Numbered from the stretch's first letter, positions 8,001 through 14,621 are shown. The stretch is 20,253 bases of DNA from Bacillota bacterium (GCA_009782085.1 WQUN01000201.1:1-20253), one strand, 5' to 3'. A program made the numbers and translations. Notes: a model not told the origin generated them from the sequence alone.

Positions 8001-8225
8001 CCGCGGAGCGCGGACGCGGCGCGGAAATTGATATATCTTGGGCCGGGGAACGCAAAAAGCGCCGGGGATATTGCGGGTATCGGGACGCGAAGCCCGGCGG
8101 CGCGGGAACCGGCGGTTTCGGGCGGGGCCGGTGGGACGGAGCGTTCGGGCGGGTCGAAAGAACGCGGGACGGGTATTCCTGCCGCCGCCGCGTATGATCT
8201 GGACGGGGATTTCGGAAAGTATTGA
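5001..8225 (+). CDS. Methyl-accepting chemotaxis protein with long repetitive tail
   Basis: A chemoreceptor of 1074 residues. Two membrane helices (about 13-34 and 58-82) are separated by only about 23 residues, so there is no extracellular sensor domain; signals must come from the membrane or cytoplasm. Several HAMP-like segments follow (for example FAEGDFDVKIG and LADGDFAGRMG), then the signalling hairpin with the conserved tip (IIKVIDDIAFQTNLLALNAA to about residue 530). After about residue 625 comes a roughly 450-residue low-complexity tail: four 21-residue repeats (GAAKMGGYAEGAAWGEAERDD type), Thr/Ala/Asp/Asn-rich repeats, IILGGGPQSAEK-type repeats, and a C-terminal LDGDFGKY. No NWETF-type CheR/CheB pentapeptide is seen. 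The ribosome site AGGAGG is 8 bases before ATG 5001. folC follows 30 bases later. Confidence 0.92.
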   Translation: MFTKDKIRAKAALPAAVQFLVTLAAIAAGFGFAWRYNNVLNENRAALSDAGRGMYGQAAVLFAVLLGAAVLCLAGALLIYLRSAGRLRRLASAAESAVSGGSFDFGGDFGPSGTDGGIGAVARNFAALMDTGGRLAGDLEKLADGCEGRSLRLIDANGYGGSCRRAVERINAAVAAYEDALGNARECVRGFAEGDFDVKIGVWSGFDAKNGIYTEENFGGELELLRANLRSVNGGILAALERAARGELLAGALLSGADAACFKGAWAAAAEGLERLAGAVGEPVRDAAGVLNALADGDFAGRMGCVCRGEFGTLKDSVNRAAERVSRHAAEVSGVLNAMAGGEPNQEINDGEYPGGFGAVRDALGNLAGRLGGAMGEVGAAAGRVADGAGKVEDSGRTLAEGAAGQAECVEGLKAAVADVGSQTRKSAESARAAEVLTVRSKEAAVDGNARMKSMTASMSGIKEASVRISKIIKVIDDIAFQTNLLALNAAVEAARAGTHGSGFAVVASEVRALAVKSQEAARDTAGIIADTLERVKLGISAAGEAEAALDGIVNAVSEVAGIVAEIAARSGEQAGSIGRIDEEARKISGFIRLNAAASGESAGAAREMAEQAEALRAVAARFRNCEILAGGKFSGGFLAERKEAPKARVQSGAAGGAAKMGGAAKMGGYSEGTVLGEAESDEGAAKMGGYAEGAAWGEAERDDGAAKMGGYAKGAAWGEAERDDGAAKMGGHAKGAAWGEAERDDGADAANSQKDKENSQVDVDDVERLIRVGEPGGDRERVVGDAAPRPVPAEAAYVKTAGRTAGNIADIEPRGINAPASVNAENAGTAGAGTASKPAFGGRESVKGVAGDTNIGMTDNRTADIRTADNITTDNGTADNGTVGAETVSKRAFGERESIKGAADDTSIGTAGIRTTGNGSADNKTTGNGTAAAGTLSTETAANRTPDAGTALKPALDRGGDAKYKSIILGGGPQSAEKPGKPNAGTGDAQKAGIILGAAPRSADAARKLIYLGPGNAKSAGDIAGIGTRSPAAREPAVSGGAGGTERSGGSKERGTGIPAAAAYDLDGDFGKY
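6987..7238 (+). repeat. Four tandem 63-bp repeats inside the chemoreceptor gene
   Basis: Units start at 6987, 7050, 7113 and 7176. Each keeps the frame and encodes 21 residues starting GAAKMGG. Units 2-4 are nearly identical and unit 1 is the most diverged, as expected for recent expansion from one end. Copy number probably varies between strains. Confidence 0.9.
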
Positions 8226-8255
8226 CGGGGCGGAATATAACGGGGAAGAATCCAT

Positions 8256-9590
8256 ATGACATATGACGAGGCGCTGGGGTACGTCATCCGGGGGTACGGG
8301 AAAGGGACGAAGCGCGGGCATGAGTGGGTGCGGCGCGTGCTCGGGCTGCTGGGGAACCCTGACCAGGCGCTCAGGATAATCCACGTGGCCGGCACCAACG
8401 GGAAGGGCTCCACCTGCGCCATGCTCTCGTCGATTCTGGGGGCGGCGGGGTATCGGACGGGGATGTTCACGTCCCCGCATCTGCAGCGGTTCAACGAGAG
8501 GCTCGCGATAAACGGGGTGGCCGTCCCGGACGCGGACTTCGCAAGGCTTGCCGGGATGGTGAAGGAGGCCGTGGACTCTTTGACAGGGGCAAACGGCGAG
8601 ACTCTGTCATTTTTTGAGACGTTGACCGTGATGGCGTATGTCTATTTTAGCGAGCAAAAGGTCGATTATGCCATAATAGAGGCCGGGATAGGCGGACGGC
8701 TGGACGCGACCAACGTGATCGAAAGCCCTGTCCTGACAGTTATCACGGCGATCGGCCTCGACCATACGGAGATTTTGGGGGCTACTGTCGGAGAGATAGC
8801 GGCGGAAAAGGCCGGGATCATAAAGCCCTCCGCGCCCGTTATATTGCATTTGACAACGGACGAGGCATATATTAGAATACAACAGAGGTGTGTTGAAAAA
8901 AATGTAAAGTTGTTCTATTTTGGCGAAAATTTGGTATGTTCGGACATCGTCTGCACGCTGGAGAAAACCGTGTTTTCGGCCTCGTCGGGGTATTTTGAGT
9001 ATAAAAACCTGGAACTGGGCCTGGCGGGCGAGTATCAGATATCGAACGCCTGCCATGTGCTGCTCGCCGTGGAGGCTTTGCGCGGGACGGGCGCTTCCGT
9101 TTCGGAGGCGGACGTCCGGGACGGGCTGCGGAAAGCTGTCTGGCCCGGCAGGATGGAGATCGTATGGCGAAAGCCGGTGATCATACTCGACGGTGCGCAC
9201 AATCCCGACGGCGCGGCCGCGCTGGCCGGGTCGCTTTCGCGGGCCGGGAGGCGCGTGCTTCTGGTGGTCGGCGTCCTGGAGAAGAAGGACGCGCGCGGGA
9301 TGCTGGAGGTTTTCGCGCGGTGCGCGGACATGCTCTGGCTGACGCGGCCGATATACAGGAGGTCCATTACGGCCGCGGGTCTTTTGGCGGAGGCTGCCGG
9401 GATTTCCGGGCTGCCGCCGGGATTTATTGAGGAGAGGGCCTTTGCCCGCGAGGATTTCAGGCTGGCCTTGGCCGAGGCCGCCGCGCGCGCCCGGGAGGAC
9501 GATCTGATATGCGTGGCGGGGTCGCTTTATCTGGTGGGCGACGTGAGGCAGTATATAGAGGACGGAGGGTTCGCGCGTGATAGATTTTAA
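8256..9590 (+). CDS. folC: Folylpolyglutamate / dihydrofolate synthase
   Basis: Adds glutamate to folates with ATP (and, in bifunctional forms, makes dihydrofolate from dihydropteroate); cytoplasmic. The protein has 444 residues, typical for FolC. Visible motifs are the P-loop HVAGTNGKGST (46-53), TGMFTSPHLQRFNER, the IEAGIGGRLDATNV segment, GLDHTEILG, EKAGIIK and the Mur-ligase-type DGAHNPDG near residue 311. The start ATG 8256 follows GGGGAAG at about 8 bases; an alternative ATG at 8262 is possible. The stop overlaps the next gene's GTG start, which implies translational coupling. Confidence 0.95.
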   Translation: MTYDEALGYVIRGYGKGTKRGHEWVRRVLGLLGNPDQALRIIHVAGTNGKGSTCAMLSSILGAAGYRTGMFTSPHLQRFNERLAINGVAVPDADFARLAGMVKEAVDSLTGANGETLSFFETLTVMAYVYFSEQKVDYAIIEAGIGGRLDATNVIESPVLTVITAIGLDHTEILGATVGEIAAEKAGIIKPSAPVILHLTTDEAYIRIQQRCVEKNVKLFYFGENLVCSDIVCTLEKTVFSASSGYFEYKNLELGLAGEYQISNACHVLLAVEALRGTGASVSEADVRDGLRKAVWPGRMEIVWRKPVIILDGAHNPDGAAALAGSLSRAGRRVLLVVGVLEKKDARGMLEVFARCADMLWLTRPIYRRSITAAGLLAEAAGISGLPPGFIEERAFAREDFRLALAEAAARAREDDLICVAGSLYLVGDVRQYIEDGGFARDRF

Positions 9591-9738
9591 GGAAGAGATA
9601 CAGAAGTACAAGCCCGTGCTGGAGACGGACGACGTGGAGGCCGCGGTGCATTCGGACGAGATAAAGGACATAATGGACCTCTTGCAGTATATCATCAGGA
9701 AAATATCGGGCGGAAAGGGAACGGAGCATGCGTTATGA
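9577..9738 (+). CDS. 53-residue acidic/helical protein, unknown function
   Basis: GTG 9577 lies inside the end of folC (14-base overlap) and the frame ends at TGA 9736-9738, overlapping the ATG of the TPR gene by four bases (ATGA). The peptide is MIDFKEEIQKYKPVLETD followed by VEAAVHSDEIKDIMDLLQYI and IRKISGGKG. It is predicted to be helical and I recognise no family. The tight overlaps on both sides and GC-rich codon use argue for a real, translationally coupled gene. It may act with FolC or the TPR protein, but the sequence does not say. Confidence 0.7.
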   Translation: MIDFKEEIQKYKPVLETDDVEAAVHSDEIKDIMDLLQYIIRKISGGKGTEHAL

Positions 9739-11150
9739 AATGTCCAAACTGCGATTATGAATTTGCCGGAGGCCAGACCTGTCCCAATTGCAGGGTCGAC
9801 ATCGCGCTTTTCACGAAAACCGCCGCGATTTCCGACGCGCTTTACAACAAGGGCCTCGACAGGGCGAGAGTCTCCGACCTGACGGGGGCGATAGGCTTCC
9901 TGTCCAAGAGCATCGGATTCAACAAGAACAATATCTCGGCCAGGAACCTGATCGGGCTTTGTTATTATGAGATCGGGTATATCGGCGACGCGCTGAGACA
10001 CTGGGTCATCAGCAATTCCATACTCAAGGAGAAAAACCCGGCCAGGCGGTATATAGACGACGTCCAGAAAGACGAGAAAACCCTGAAGCGGCTGAGCGAC
10101 GCCGTGACCATGTACAATCAGGCGCTCTATTACCTCAAACAGAAGAGCGACGACATGGCCATAATCCAGCTTAAGAAGGCCGTGGAGCTGAACCCCAGGT
10201 TCGTCGACGCGTACAACATGCTGTCCCTGTGCTATCTGATACAGCGAAACAAGGAAAAGGCCATGGACACGATAGAGAGGGCGCTGTCCATCGACGTGAA
10301 CAACCCGGTCGCGCTGAACTATTTCGAGCAGGTGTTCGGCCGGAAGCAGCGCGGCGAGGCGGCGGCGCGGCCCGCGCGCGTTCCGTCGGGGACGCCGAGG
10401 CCGCAGCCTTCGTATACCATGCCCAAGCTCCAGCCCAAGGACAACAGGATATTCGGCGGCGGGTTCCGGTTCGGCGAGATACTCGCGTTCCTTGTCGGGG
10501 CCGCCTGTATCGCGATTTTGCTGTTCACGCTTTACGTGCCGGCCAGGATCAAGGTCAAGGACGCGGAGATCGCGACCGTCAGCGCGCAGAAGGCCGCGGC
10601 CGACCAGAACGCCGCCAACGCGGCGGCTGATTATAACAGACAGCTCACGGACAAGGATACCGCCTACGGCGATTTGCAGGCGAAATACAACGAGCTCCAG
10701 GCGCAAGCGGACGTTTTGGCCCTGAGCGAGAAGATCGGCCGCGCGGAGACGCAGGCTGCCTCGTCGGATTTCCAGGGGGCGGCGGACACGCTCGCCACCA
10801 TCGACGCGATGTCGTTGGGCCAGGACCAGGCCGTCAGATACGCCTCGGTCAGGAAGACGGCCTGGAAGGCGCTGGTCGCGCAGTATCTGGCCGACGGCGT
10901 CGGGCAGTACGAGTCGTCGGAATTCGACGCGGCGAAAACGGCGCTCGGCAAGGCGGTCTCGTATATCGACGGGGTCGACCCGGCGGACGCGGACGCGCCG
11001 AAGGTCTACTATTATCTGGGGCTCACGTCGGAGAAACTGAAGGAGGTCGCCGAGGCGCTGGGGTATTACCAGACGGTCGTGGACAATTATCCGAACTCGG
11101 AGCAGAGCCATTCGGCCCAGAGCAAGGTGGATAAGCTGAGCGCTGGATAA
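9735..11150 (+). CDS. Zinc-ribbon/TPR membrane protein
   Basis: A 471-residue protein, likely a scaffold at the cell membrane. It opens with a zinc ribbon (CPNC at 3-6, CPNC at 16-19). TPR-like helical repeats follow (ALYNKGLDRARVSDLTGAIG; AIIQLKKAVELNPRFVDAYN; AMDTIERALSIDVNNPVALN). A proline-rich linker precedes one membrane helix (about 247-268). Beyond it is an Ala/Lys/Glu-rich coiled coil and a second TPR set ending in ALGYYQTVVDNYPNSEQS. With one membrane helix the two TPR regions lie on opposite sides of the membrane, probably the zinc ribbon inside. It is the last gene of the leuS-to-TPR run. The exact function is unknown. Confidence 0.85.
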   Translation: MKCPNCDYEFAGGQTCPNCRVDIALFTKTAAISDALYNKGLDRARVSDLTGAIGFLSKSIGFNKNNISARNLIGLCYYEIGYIGDALRHWVISNSILKEKNPARRYIDDVQKDEKTLKRLSDAVTMYNQALYYLKQKSDDMAIIQLKKAVELNPRFVDAYNMLSLCYLIQRNKEKAMDTIERALSIDVNNPVALNYFEQVFGRKQRGEAAARPARVPSGTPRPQPSYTMPKLQPKDNRIFGGGFRFGEILAFLVGAACIAILLFTLYVPARIKVKDAEIATVSAQKAAADQNAANAAADYNRQLTDKDTAYGDLQAKYNELQAQADVLALSEKIGRAETQAASSDFQGAADTLATIDAMSLGQDQAVRYASVRKTAWKALVAQYLADGVGQYESSEFDAAKTALGKAVSYIDGVDPADADAPKVYYYLGLTSEKLKEVAEALGYYQTVVDNYPNSEQSHSAQSKVDKLSAG

Positions 11151-11179
11151 GACGTTAAGACAGGGATGGGAAATAATGC

Positions 11180-11206
11180 GGCGCGCCTTTTCGGCGCGCC
11201 TTTTTT
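11180..11206 (+). terminator. Intrinsic terminator after the TPR gene
   Basis: The stem GGCGCGCC/GGCGCGCC with loop TTTTC is followed by TTTTTT. It closes the host gene run and marks the end of clearly chromosomal genes before the phage head operon. Confidence 0.88.
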
Positions 11207-11397
11207 GCGTGCGGAGGTATTGAGACAATGCGGCGGCTGCGGGGGAGTATAAGGCGTTACGGCGGAGGTAGGTGGGATGGAGGAACGGAGGAACGGTCAA
11301 GACCGTTCCCTACGGGGCGGCTGCGGGGGAGAATGATATGCTGCCGCGGAGGGGGGGATGAGACTGAGTGAGACTTTTTTCGGAGTATTGTGGCAGA
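11207..11397. other. Gene-free junction between host genes and the phage head operon
   Basis: No gene is supported here. It holds a 16-bp direct repeat GGCGGCTGCGGGGGAG (11232-11247 and 11316-11331) flanking the second copy of the 24-bp dyad repeat (11290-11313). It has purine-rich, GGGGGG-rich sequence but no integrase gene, tRNA or obvious attachment core. Confidence 0.55.
11290..11313. repeat. 24-bp dyad repeat, copy 2
   Basis: This copy is identical to 203-226: arms GGAACGGTC and GACCGTTCC around AA, then CTAC. It is bracketed by a 16-bp direct repeat. Confidence 0.75.
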
Positions 11398-11487
11398 GTG
11401 ATATCCGACTACACCGGATGCCGAAAACATTCCACCGACGACGTTGACGGAGCAGATTAATGTTTTCGCATTCCGGTATAATATCAC
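11398..11487. repeat. Palindromic element, copy B
   Basis: A 90-base imperfect palindrome. Outer arms GTGATAT/ATATCAC and inner arms ACCGGATGCCGAAAACATT / AATGTTTTCGCATTCCGGT surround a loop of about 26 bases that is also conserved in copy A (2283-2366, opposite orientation). The right arm contains TATAAT (11477-11482), so it could also supply a -10 box for the phage head operon, but no -35 at usual spacing is seen. Confidence 0.7.
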
Positions 11488-11527
11488 AGAAAAATCCGAT
11501 TGTGCCGTTGAGGCGCGGGGGACGAAG

Positions 11528-11914
11528 ATGGAGAGCCGGGAGAGAGCGGGAGGTAAGGCAAACGGGGAGAAGCGGGCCGTGGCGCTCGCGGTGATGGGGC
11601 CGGAGGGCGAGAGGACGGTCTGCGAGGCGGTCGTGACGGGGGAAAAAGTCATTCTGAACGCAGGGCAGGCGGAGGCGCTTTTTGACTGGGCCGCGGAGGA
11701 GCTGAAAGAGCGGGGCTGCGGCGGGTTTGAGATAGAGGTCGTGGAGACGGACGGGGGCGGCCGCGAGGGGGCGGAGGCGCCGGACGGCGCGGCGGGCGGC
11801 AAAACGCGAAAGGGACGGGCCGGTAAAGGCGCGTCCCTTTCGCGTGAGAACCCCGGCGGGTTTGACGAAGTGGTGGTGATCGTGGAGGGGGAAGAATGGG
11901 GGAATGAGAAATGA
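11528..11914 (+). CDS. Hypothetical protein opening the phage head operon
   Basis: A 128-residue protein with no family I recognise. The N-terminal half looks folded (RAVALAVMGPEGERTVCEAV, then VILNAGQAEALFDWAAEELK, then GFEIEVVET). A Gly/Ala/Lys-rich linker and an acidic end (FDEVVVIVEGEEWGNEK) follow. The ATG at 11528 follows a GGGGG-rich site; an in-frame earlier start at 11444 would fall inside the palindromic element and is less likely. Its stop overlaps the ATG of the DUF4417 remnant by four bases, so it belongs to the cassette transcript. The linker is encoded by a perfect 14-bp inverted repeat (11804-11845). Confidence 0.65.
   Translation: MESRERAGGKANGEKRAVALAVMGPEGERTVCEAVVTGEKVILNAGQAEALFDWAAEELKERGCGGFEIEVVETDGGGREGAEAPDGAAGGKTRKGRAGKGASLSRENPGGFDEVVVIVEGEEWGNEK
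11804..11845. repeat. Perfect 14-bp inverted repeat inside a coding region
   Basis: ACGCGAAAGGGACG (11804-11817) is exactly complementary to 11832-11845 across a 14-base loop. No T-run follows. It lies 66 bases before the first DUF4417/toxin cassette and encodes a Lys/Arg/Gly/Ser linker, so it may be an RNA structure or a recombination-prone site. Confidence 0.7.
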
Positions 11915-12154
11915 CGGATTTCATAAGACAGCCGCGGCTGGATGTTTATAAATCGTGGCTGGTTGAAAACGCGGATTTCAGCGCGGATATGGAGTTTCCG
12001 ATGCTGAAAAGGGTTGATTTTCAACCGGAGAGAGCCATTCCGTTTGACAAGGCGATACGGGCGGGGTATCATCGTCAGTGGGTGCATTTCTACACGCATA
12101 AGGATAATCGAAATTGAGTATCACGGCCTCACCGTCAGAAAGGAACGCGCATAA
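11911..12154 (+). pseudogene. DUF4417 gene with internal deletion
   Basis: The first about 64 residues (MTDFIRQPRLDVYKSWLVEN through FDKAIRAGYHRQWVHFYTH) match the N-terminus of the intact DUF4417 protein at 14627. The frame then stops at 12115-12117. The other end of the gene is still present: read in a second frame, about 12106-12154 gives IIEIEYHGLTVRKERA and a stop, matching IEIENYHETLGKAAK of the intact copy. The middle (roughly 150 codons) is missing, so this is an internal deletion with a frame change rather than a short gene. The TAA at 12152-12154 still overlaps the toxin ATG (TAATG), exactly as in the intact cassette. Confidence 0.82.
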
Positions 12155-12510
12155 TGGGCGGCGGGGCGGGCGGTGGCGGGTTCGGGAAGACAAAAGGCGG
12201 ACGGGCGTCAAGCAAGATACACAGCGATAAGCAGGATAAGCATGTGGAGGGGACTAAGAACTTCAACCAGCAAATCGCCAATGGAAAGCATCCAAGTATT
12301 TTAACAGAAGATCCGACGGTATTGCTAAGGGAAGGTGCGGGAAAAGGGAGAAGTGCCGGAGGCAACAAAGAAGTTGTTGATTTCGGCAGAGTAATCGGGC
12401 AATTTTACGATGAAGAAACAGGGCGATATTATAGCACTACAAAGGGTGTTATTCACTATGATACATATGGCAATGCGCATATTGTGCCTGCAAGGCCAGT
12501 CAAGTTTTAG
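12154..12510 (+). CDS. Polymorphic toxin type 50 domain protein
   Basis: A small 118-residue toxin. A glycine-rich leader (MGGGAGGGGFGKTKG) is followed by a domain resembling bacterial toxin 50 (Ntox50): SDKQDKHVEGTKNFNQQIANG, SILTEDP, GAGKG, then EVVDFGRVIG and the C-terminal HYDTYGNAHIVPARP. Conserved histidines at 30, 101 and 109 are candidates for catalysis. The family is predicted to be a nuclease toxin from polymorphic toxin systems; the exact substrate is not shown by the sequence. Unlike usual members it is not at the end of a large carrier protein. Composition shifts from very GC-rich in the leader to AT-rich in the domain. Two probable immunity genes follow. Confidence 0.8.
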   Translation: MGGGAGGGGFGKTKGGRASSKIHSDKQDKHVEGTKNFNQQIANGKHPSILTEDPTVLLREGAGKGRSAGGNKEVVDFGRVIGQFYDEETGRYYSTTKGVIHYDTYGNAHIVPARPVKF

Positions 12511-12535
12511 CCGCATTATTTTGAAAGGATGAGTT

Positions 12536-12862
12536 ATGATGAGCAACGATGAGTATATGCAAATGCTTTATAAATTCAACTATGCATACGACAAAAACTT
12601 AGAACTCATTATTCATTGGAAGAACGGCTTAAAAATAAGGTGTATATCGATAACAGGCGTATGCGAGACTGATATTGAACCAGATGATGTGGATTATGCC
12701 GGTGATTATGATGCATATGTTGAAATTATTGAGTTCTTGGAAAAAGGAAACGATGATTCAATAGTTATTTTTAACGATTCCATAGAGATTTCGATGACAA
12801 GTGTTCCTGAAGAAATTGTTCTGAAAGACGGGACGGTTTTATGGGCAAGAAAGAAAGTATAA
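12536..12862 (+). CDS. Probable immunity protein to toxin 50, copy 1
   Basis: An acidic 108-residue protein starting 25 bases after the toxin. ATG 12536 follows GAAAGGA at 6 bases (ATG 12539 is possible). Visible pattern: MSNDEYMQMLYKFNYAYDKN, LIIHWKNGLKIRC, an acidic DIEPDDVDYAGDYDAYVEII stretch and the C-terminal ISMTSVPEEIVLKDGTVLW. It is clearly paralogous to the next gene (shared WxNGxKI, EPxD, EISxxxVPxxIxxxDGTVLW). Small acidic AT-rich genes directly after a toxin are typically its immunity partner. I infer that role from position and know of no named immunity family for it. Confidence 0.72.
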   Translation: MMSNDEYMQMLYKFNYAYDKNLELIIHWKNGLKIRCISITGVCETDIEPDDVDYAGDYDAYVEIIEFLEKGNDDSIVIFNDSIEISMTSVPEEIVLKDGTVLWARKKV

Positions 12863-12903
12863 ATGTAATCAATCATTCAAGCGGTTTTGGAGGATGATAT
12901 TAA

Positions 12904-13224
12904 GTGAATAAAACAGACTATATGGAAATGCTTTTTGCCATTGACAGCGTATATACAAGCAGGATTCCTTTGATTTTATCTTGGGAAAACGGATTCAAAA
13001 TCAAATGTTTGCCGTTTGTCGGCGTGGAACAAAGCAGCATGGAACCGGAAGATGAAGGTTACTACGGTGAATATTACACCGTTGTTCAGATAATCGAAAC
13101 CCTGGGGCAAGGTTTGGATTCTTCTGTACCTGTATTTAATGGTTACGTTGAAATTTCACTTCTTAACGTACCCCAAAAAATTGAGATGGAAGACGGGACA
13201 GTTTTGTGGACGAGGGATAAATAG
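12904..13224 (+). CDS. Probable immunity protein, paralogue of the preceding gene
   Basis: A 106-residue acidic protein. GTG 12904 follows GGAGG at 10 bases. Shared blocks with the previous gene: MNKTDYMEMLFAIDSVYTSR, LILSWENGFKIKC, SSMEPEDEGYYGEYYTVVQI and ISLLNVPQKIEMEDGTVLW. Overall similarity is moderate, so the pair is not a very recent duplication; this copy may protect against a related toxin lost from the locus or carried by others. The portal gene begins 17 bases downstream. Confidence 0.7.
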   Translation: MNKTDYMEMLFAIDSVYTSRIPLILSWENGFKIKCLPFVGVEQSSMEPEDEGYYGEYYTVVQIIETLGQGLDSSVPVFNGYVEISLLNVPQKIEMEDGTVLWTRDK

Positions 13225-13241
13225 ACAAGGGGGGAATAGCC

Positions 13242-14621
13242 ATGCTTGGCCGGGAAATCATGGACGCGGTGAACGCGGAACTGGACGGGCTCTATGGGGC
13301 GGATTTTCTGAGGGATTTGAGGGAGAACATCAGGCTGTATGAGATCTACGAGGGCGACGGCGGGTTTGAGGAACCGCCGGAATACGAGCCGGCGCGGAAG
13401 CGGACCAACTTTATCAAGAAACTGATAAAGGAAGAGGCCCGCTTTTTGTTTGGCAAAACGCCGGAGGCGACGGTGTACTCGGCCGACGCGGAGGCCGCGG
13501 AAAAGCTGAGGAGGTATCTCGACGGCGCGCTGGCGGCGAACTCGTTCTCGGAGAGGCTCATCAAGGCCGCGAGGGACTGCTTTGTCGGCAAGCGCGTGGC
13601 GCTGGTCGTCGGGGCGGAGCCGGGGGAGGAGGTCTGCTTCTCGTTCCGGCCGTCGCCGGAGTTCGTGTTCGATTATGCGCAGGGGGACCCGGACCGGGTC
13701 ACGAAAGCGGTGTTCGTGCACGCGCAGAGCGACACGCCGGACAGGAAACGGCAAAGGGTGTACAGGCAGAAATTCGAGATGGCCGAAGGGCGCTGCCTGG
13801 TCAGCGAGGGGATCTTCGACGGGTTTGGCGAGCCGGTGGAGATCAGGTACGACAAAGCCGACACGGGGCTTGGGTTCATGCCGGTCATAATCATACGGAA
13901 CGACGGGCAGACCGGCGACCACAAGGGCGAGAGCGACGTCGCGCCGCTGAAGGAGCTGCAGAGGATATACGACGGCCTGACGTCGGACGACGCGGACGCG
14001 CTGAAGTTCAACATGTTCCCGCAGACCGTGGCCATGAACGTGGACGAGGAGAGCCTTAACAACATCAGGATCGCCCCGGCGGCGCTTATCGACGCGCACG
14101 CGGAGCCGGCGGGCGGCGACGGGGAAACGGCCAGGATATACAAGCTGGAGAGCGCGTTCAACTACGACTCGCGCATGGAAAACGCGCTGAACAGGATAAA
14201 GAGCGAGATGCACGAGCTGTTGTCGATACCGGTCGTCACGCCGGAGGAGCTGACCGGGTATATGGCGTCGGGCAAGGCCATGAAGGCCGTGTACTGGCAG
14301 ATGGTGACGCGGTGCGAGGAAAAATGGACGACCTGGAGGCCGGCGCTGGAGTGGCTCTGCCTGACGATACTCAAGGTGGCGGAGGCCGCCGGGAGGCTGG
14401 AGGTAAAGATACCGGAGGATCTGACGGTGAAGGTGGACAATGTGTACCCGCTTATGGACGACGAGTACGAGGAGAAGGACAGCGACATGCGGGCGGTGGC
14501 GGCGGGGGTCATGAGCAGGAAGAGCTATATGAAGAAGTGGGACCACAAACTCGGGGAAGAGGGGGCGGAGAGGGAGCTGGAGCAGATCGCCAGGGAGAGG
14601 GGGATGCTGCAGGGAGGATGA
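13242..14621 (+). CDS. Phage portal protein, SPP1 gp6 type
   Basis: A 459-residue portal, the dodecameric ring through which phage DNA enters and leaves the head. Family features: the N-terminal YEIYEGDGGFEEPP, then RTNFIKKLIKEEARFLFGK, the central FSFRPSPEFVFDYAQGD, then a core with DVAPLKELQRIYDGLTSDDA, the ALNRIKSEMHELLSIPVV / TPEELTGYMASGKAMKAVYW region and an acidic/basic C-terminal helix (EEGAERELEQIARERGM). ATG 13242 follows AAGGGGGG at good spacing. Codon use is GC-rich, in contrast to the AT-rich cassettes on both sides. No terminase gene precedes it in the window. Confidence 0.9.
   Translation: MLGREIMDAVNAELDGLYGADFLRDLRENIRLYEIYEGDGGFEEPPEYEPARKRTNFIKKLIKEEARFLFGKTPEATVYSADAEAAEKLRRYLDGALAANSFSERLIKAARDCFVGKRVALVVGAEPGEEVCFSFRPSPEFVFDYAQGDPDRVTKAVFVHAQSDTPDRKRQRVYRQKFEMAEGRCLVSEGIFDGFGEPVEIRYDKADTGLGFMPVIIIRNDGQTGDHKGESDVAPLKELQRIYDGLTSDDADALKFNMFPQTVAMNVDEESLNNIRIAPAALIDAHAEPAGGDGETARIYKLESAFNYDSRMENALNRIKSEMHELLSIPVVTPEELTGYMASGKAMKAVYWQMVTRCEEKWTTWRPALEWLCLTILKVAEAAGRLEVKIPEDLTVKVDNVYPLMDDEYEEKDSDMRAVAAGVMSRKSYMKKWDHKLGEEGAERELEQIARERGMLQGG

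Noticed and set aside
7391..8494. A 367-codon minus-strand frame opposite the chemoreceptor tail
   Set aside because: It is a product of low-complexity repeats read backwards; the plus-strand frame continues from a clear chemoreceptor domain.
8607..11300. An 897-codon minus-strand frame opposite folC and the TPR gene
   Set aside because: It spans two well supported plus-strand genes and a terminator, and its composition is that of an antisense shadow.
11232..11331. The 16-bp direct repeat as a phage attachment site
   Set aside because: The two copies are only 84 bases apart and flank a dyad repeat, not a phage genome; no integrase is present.
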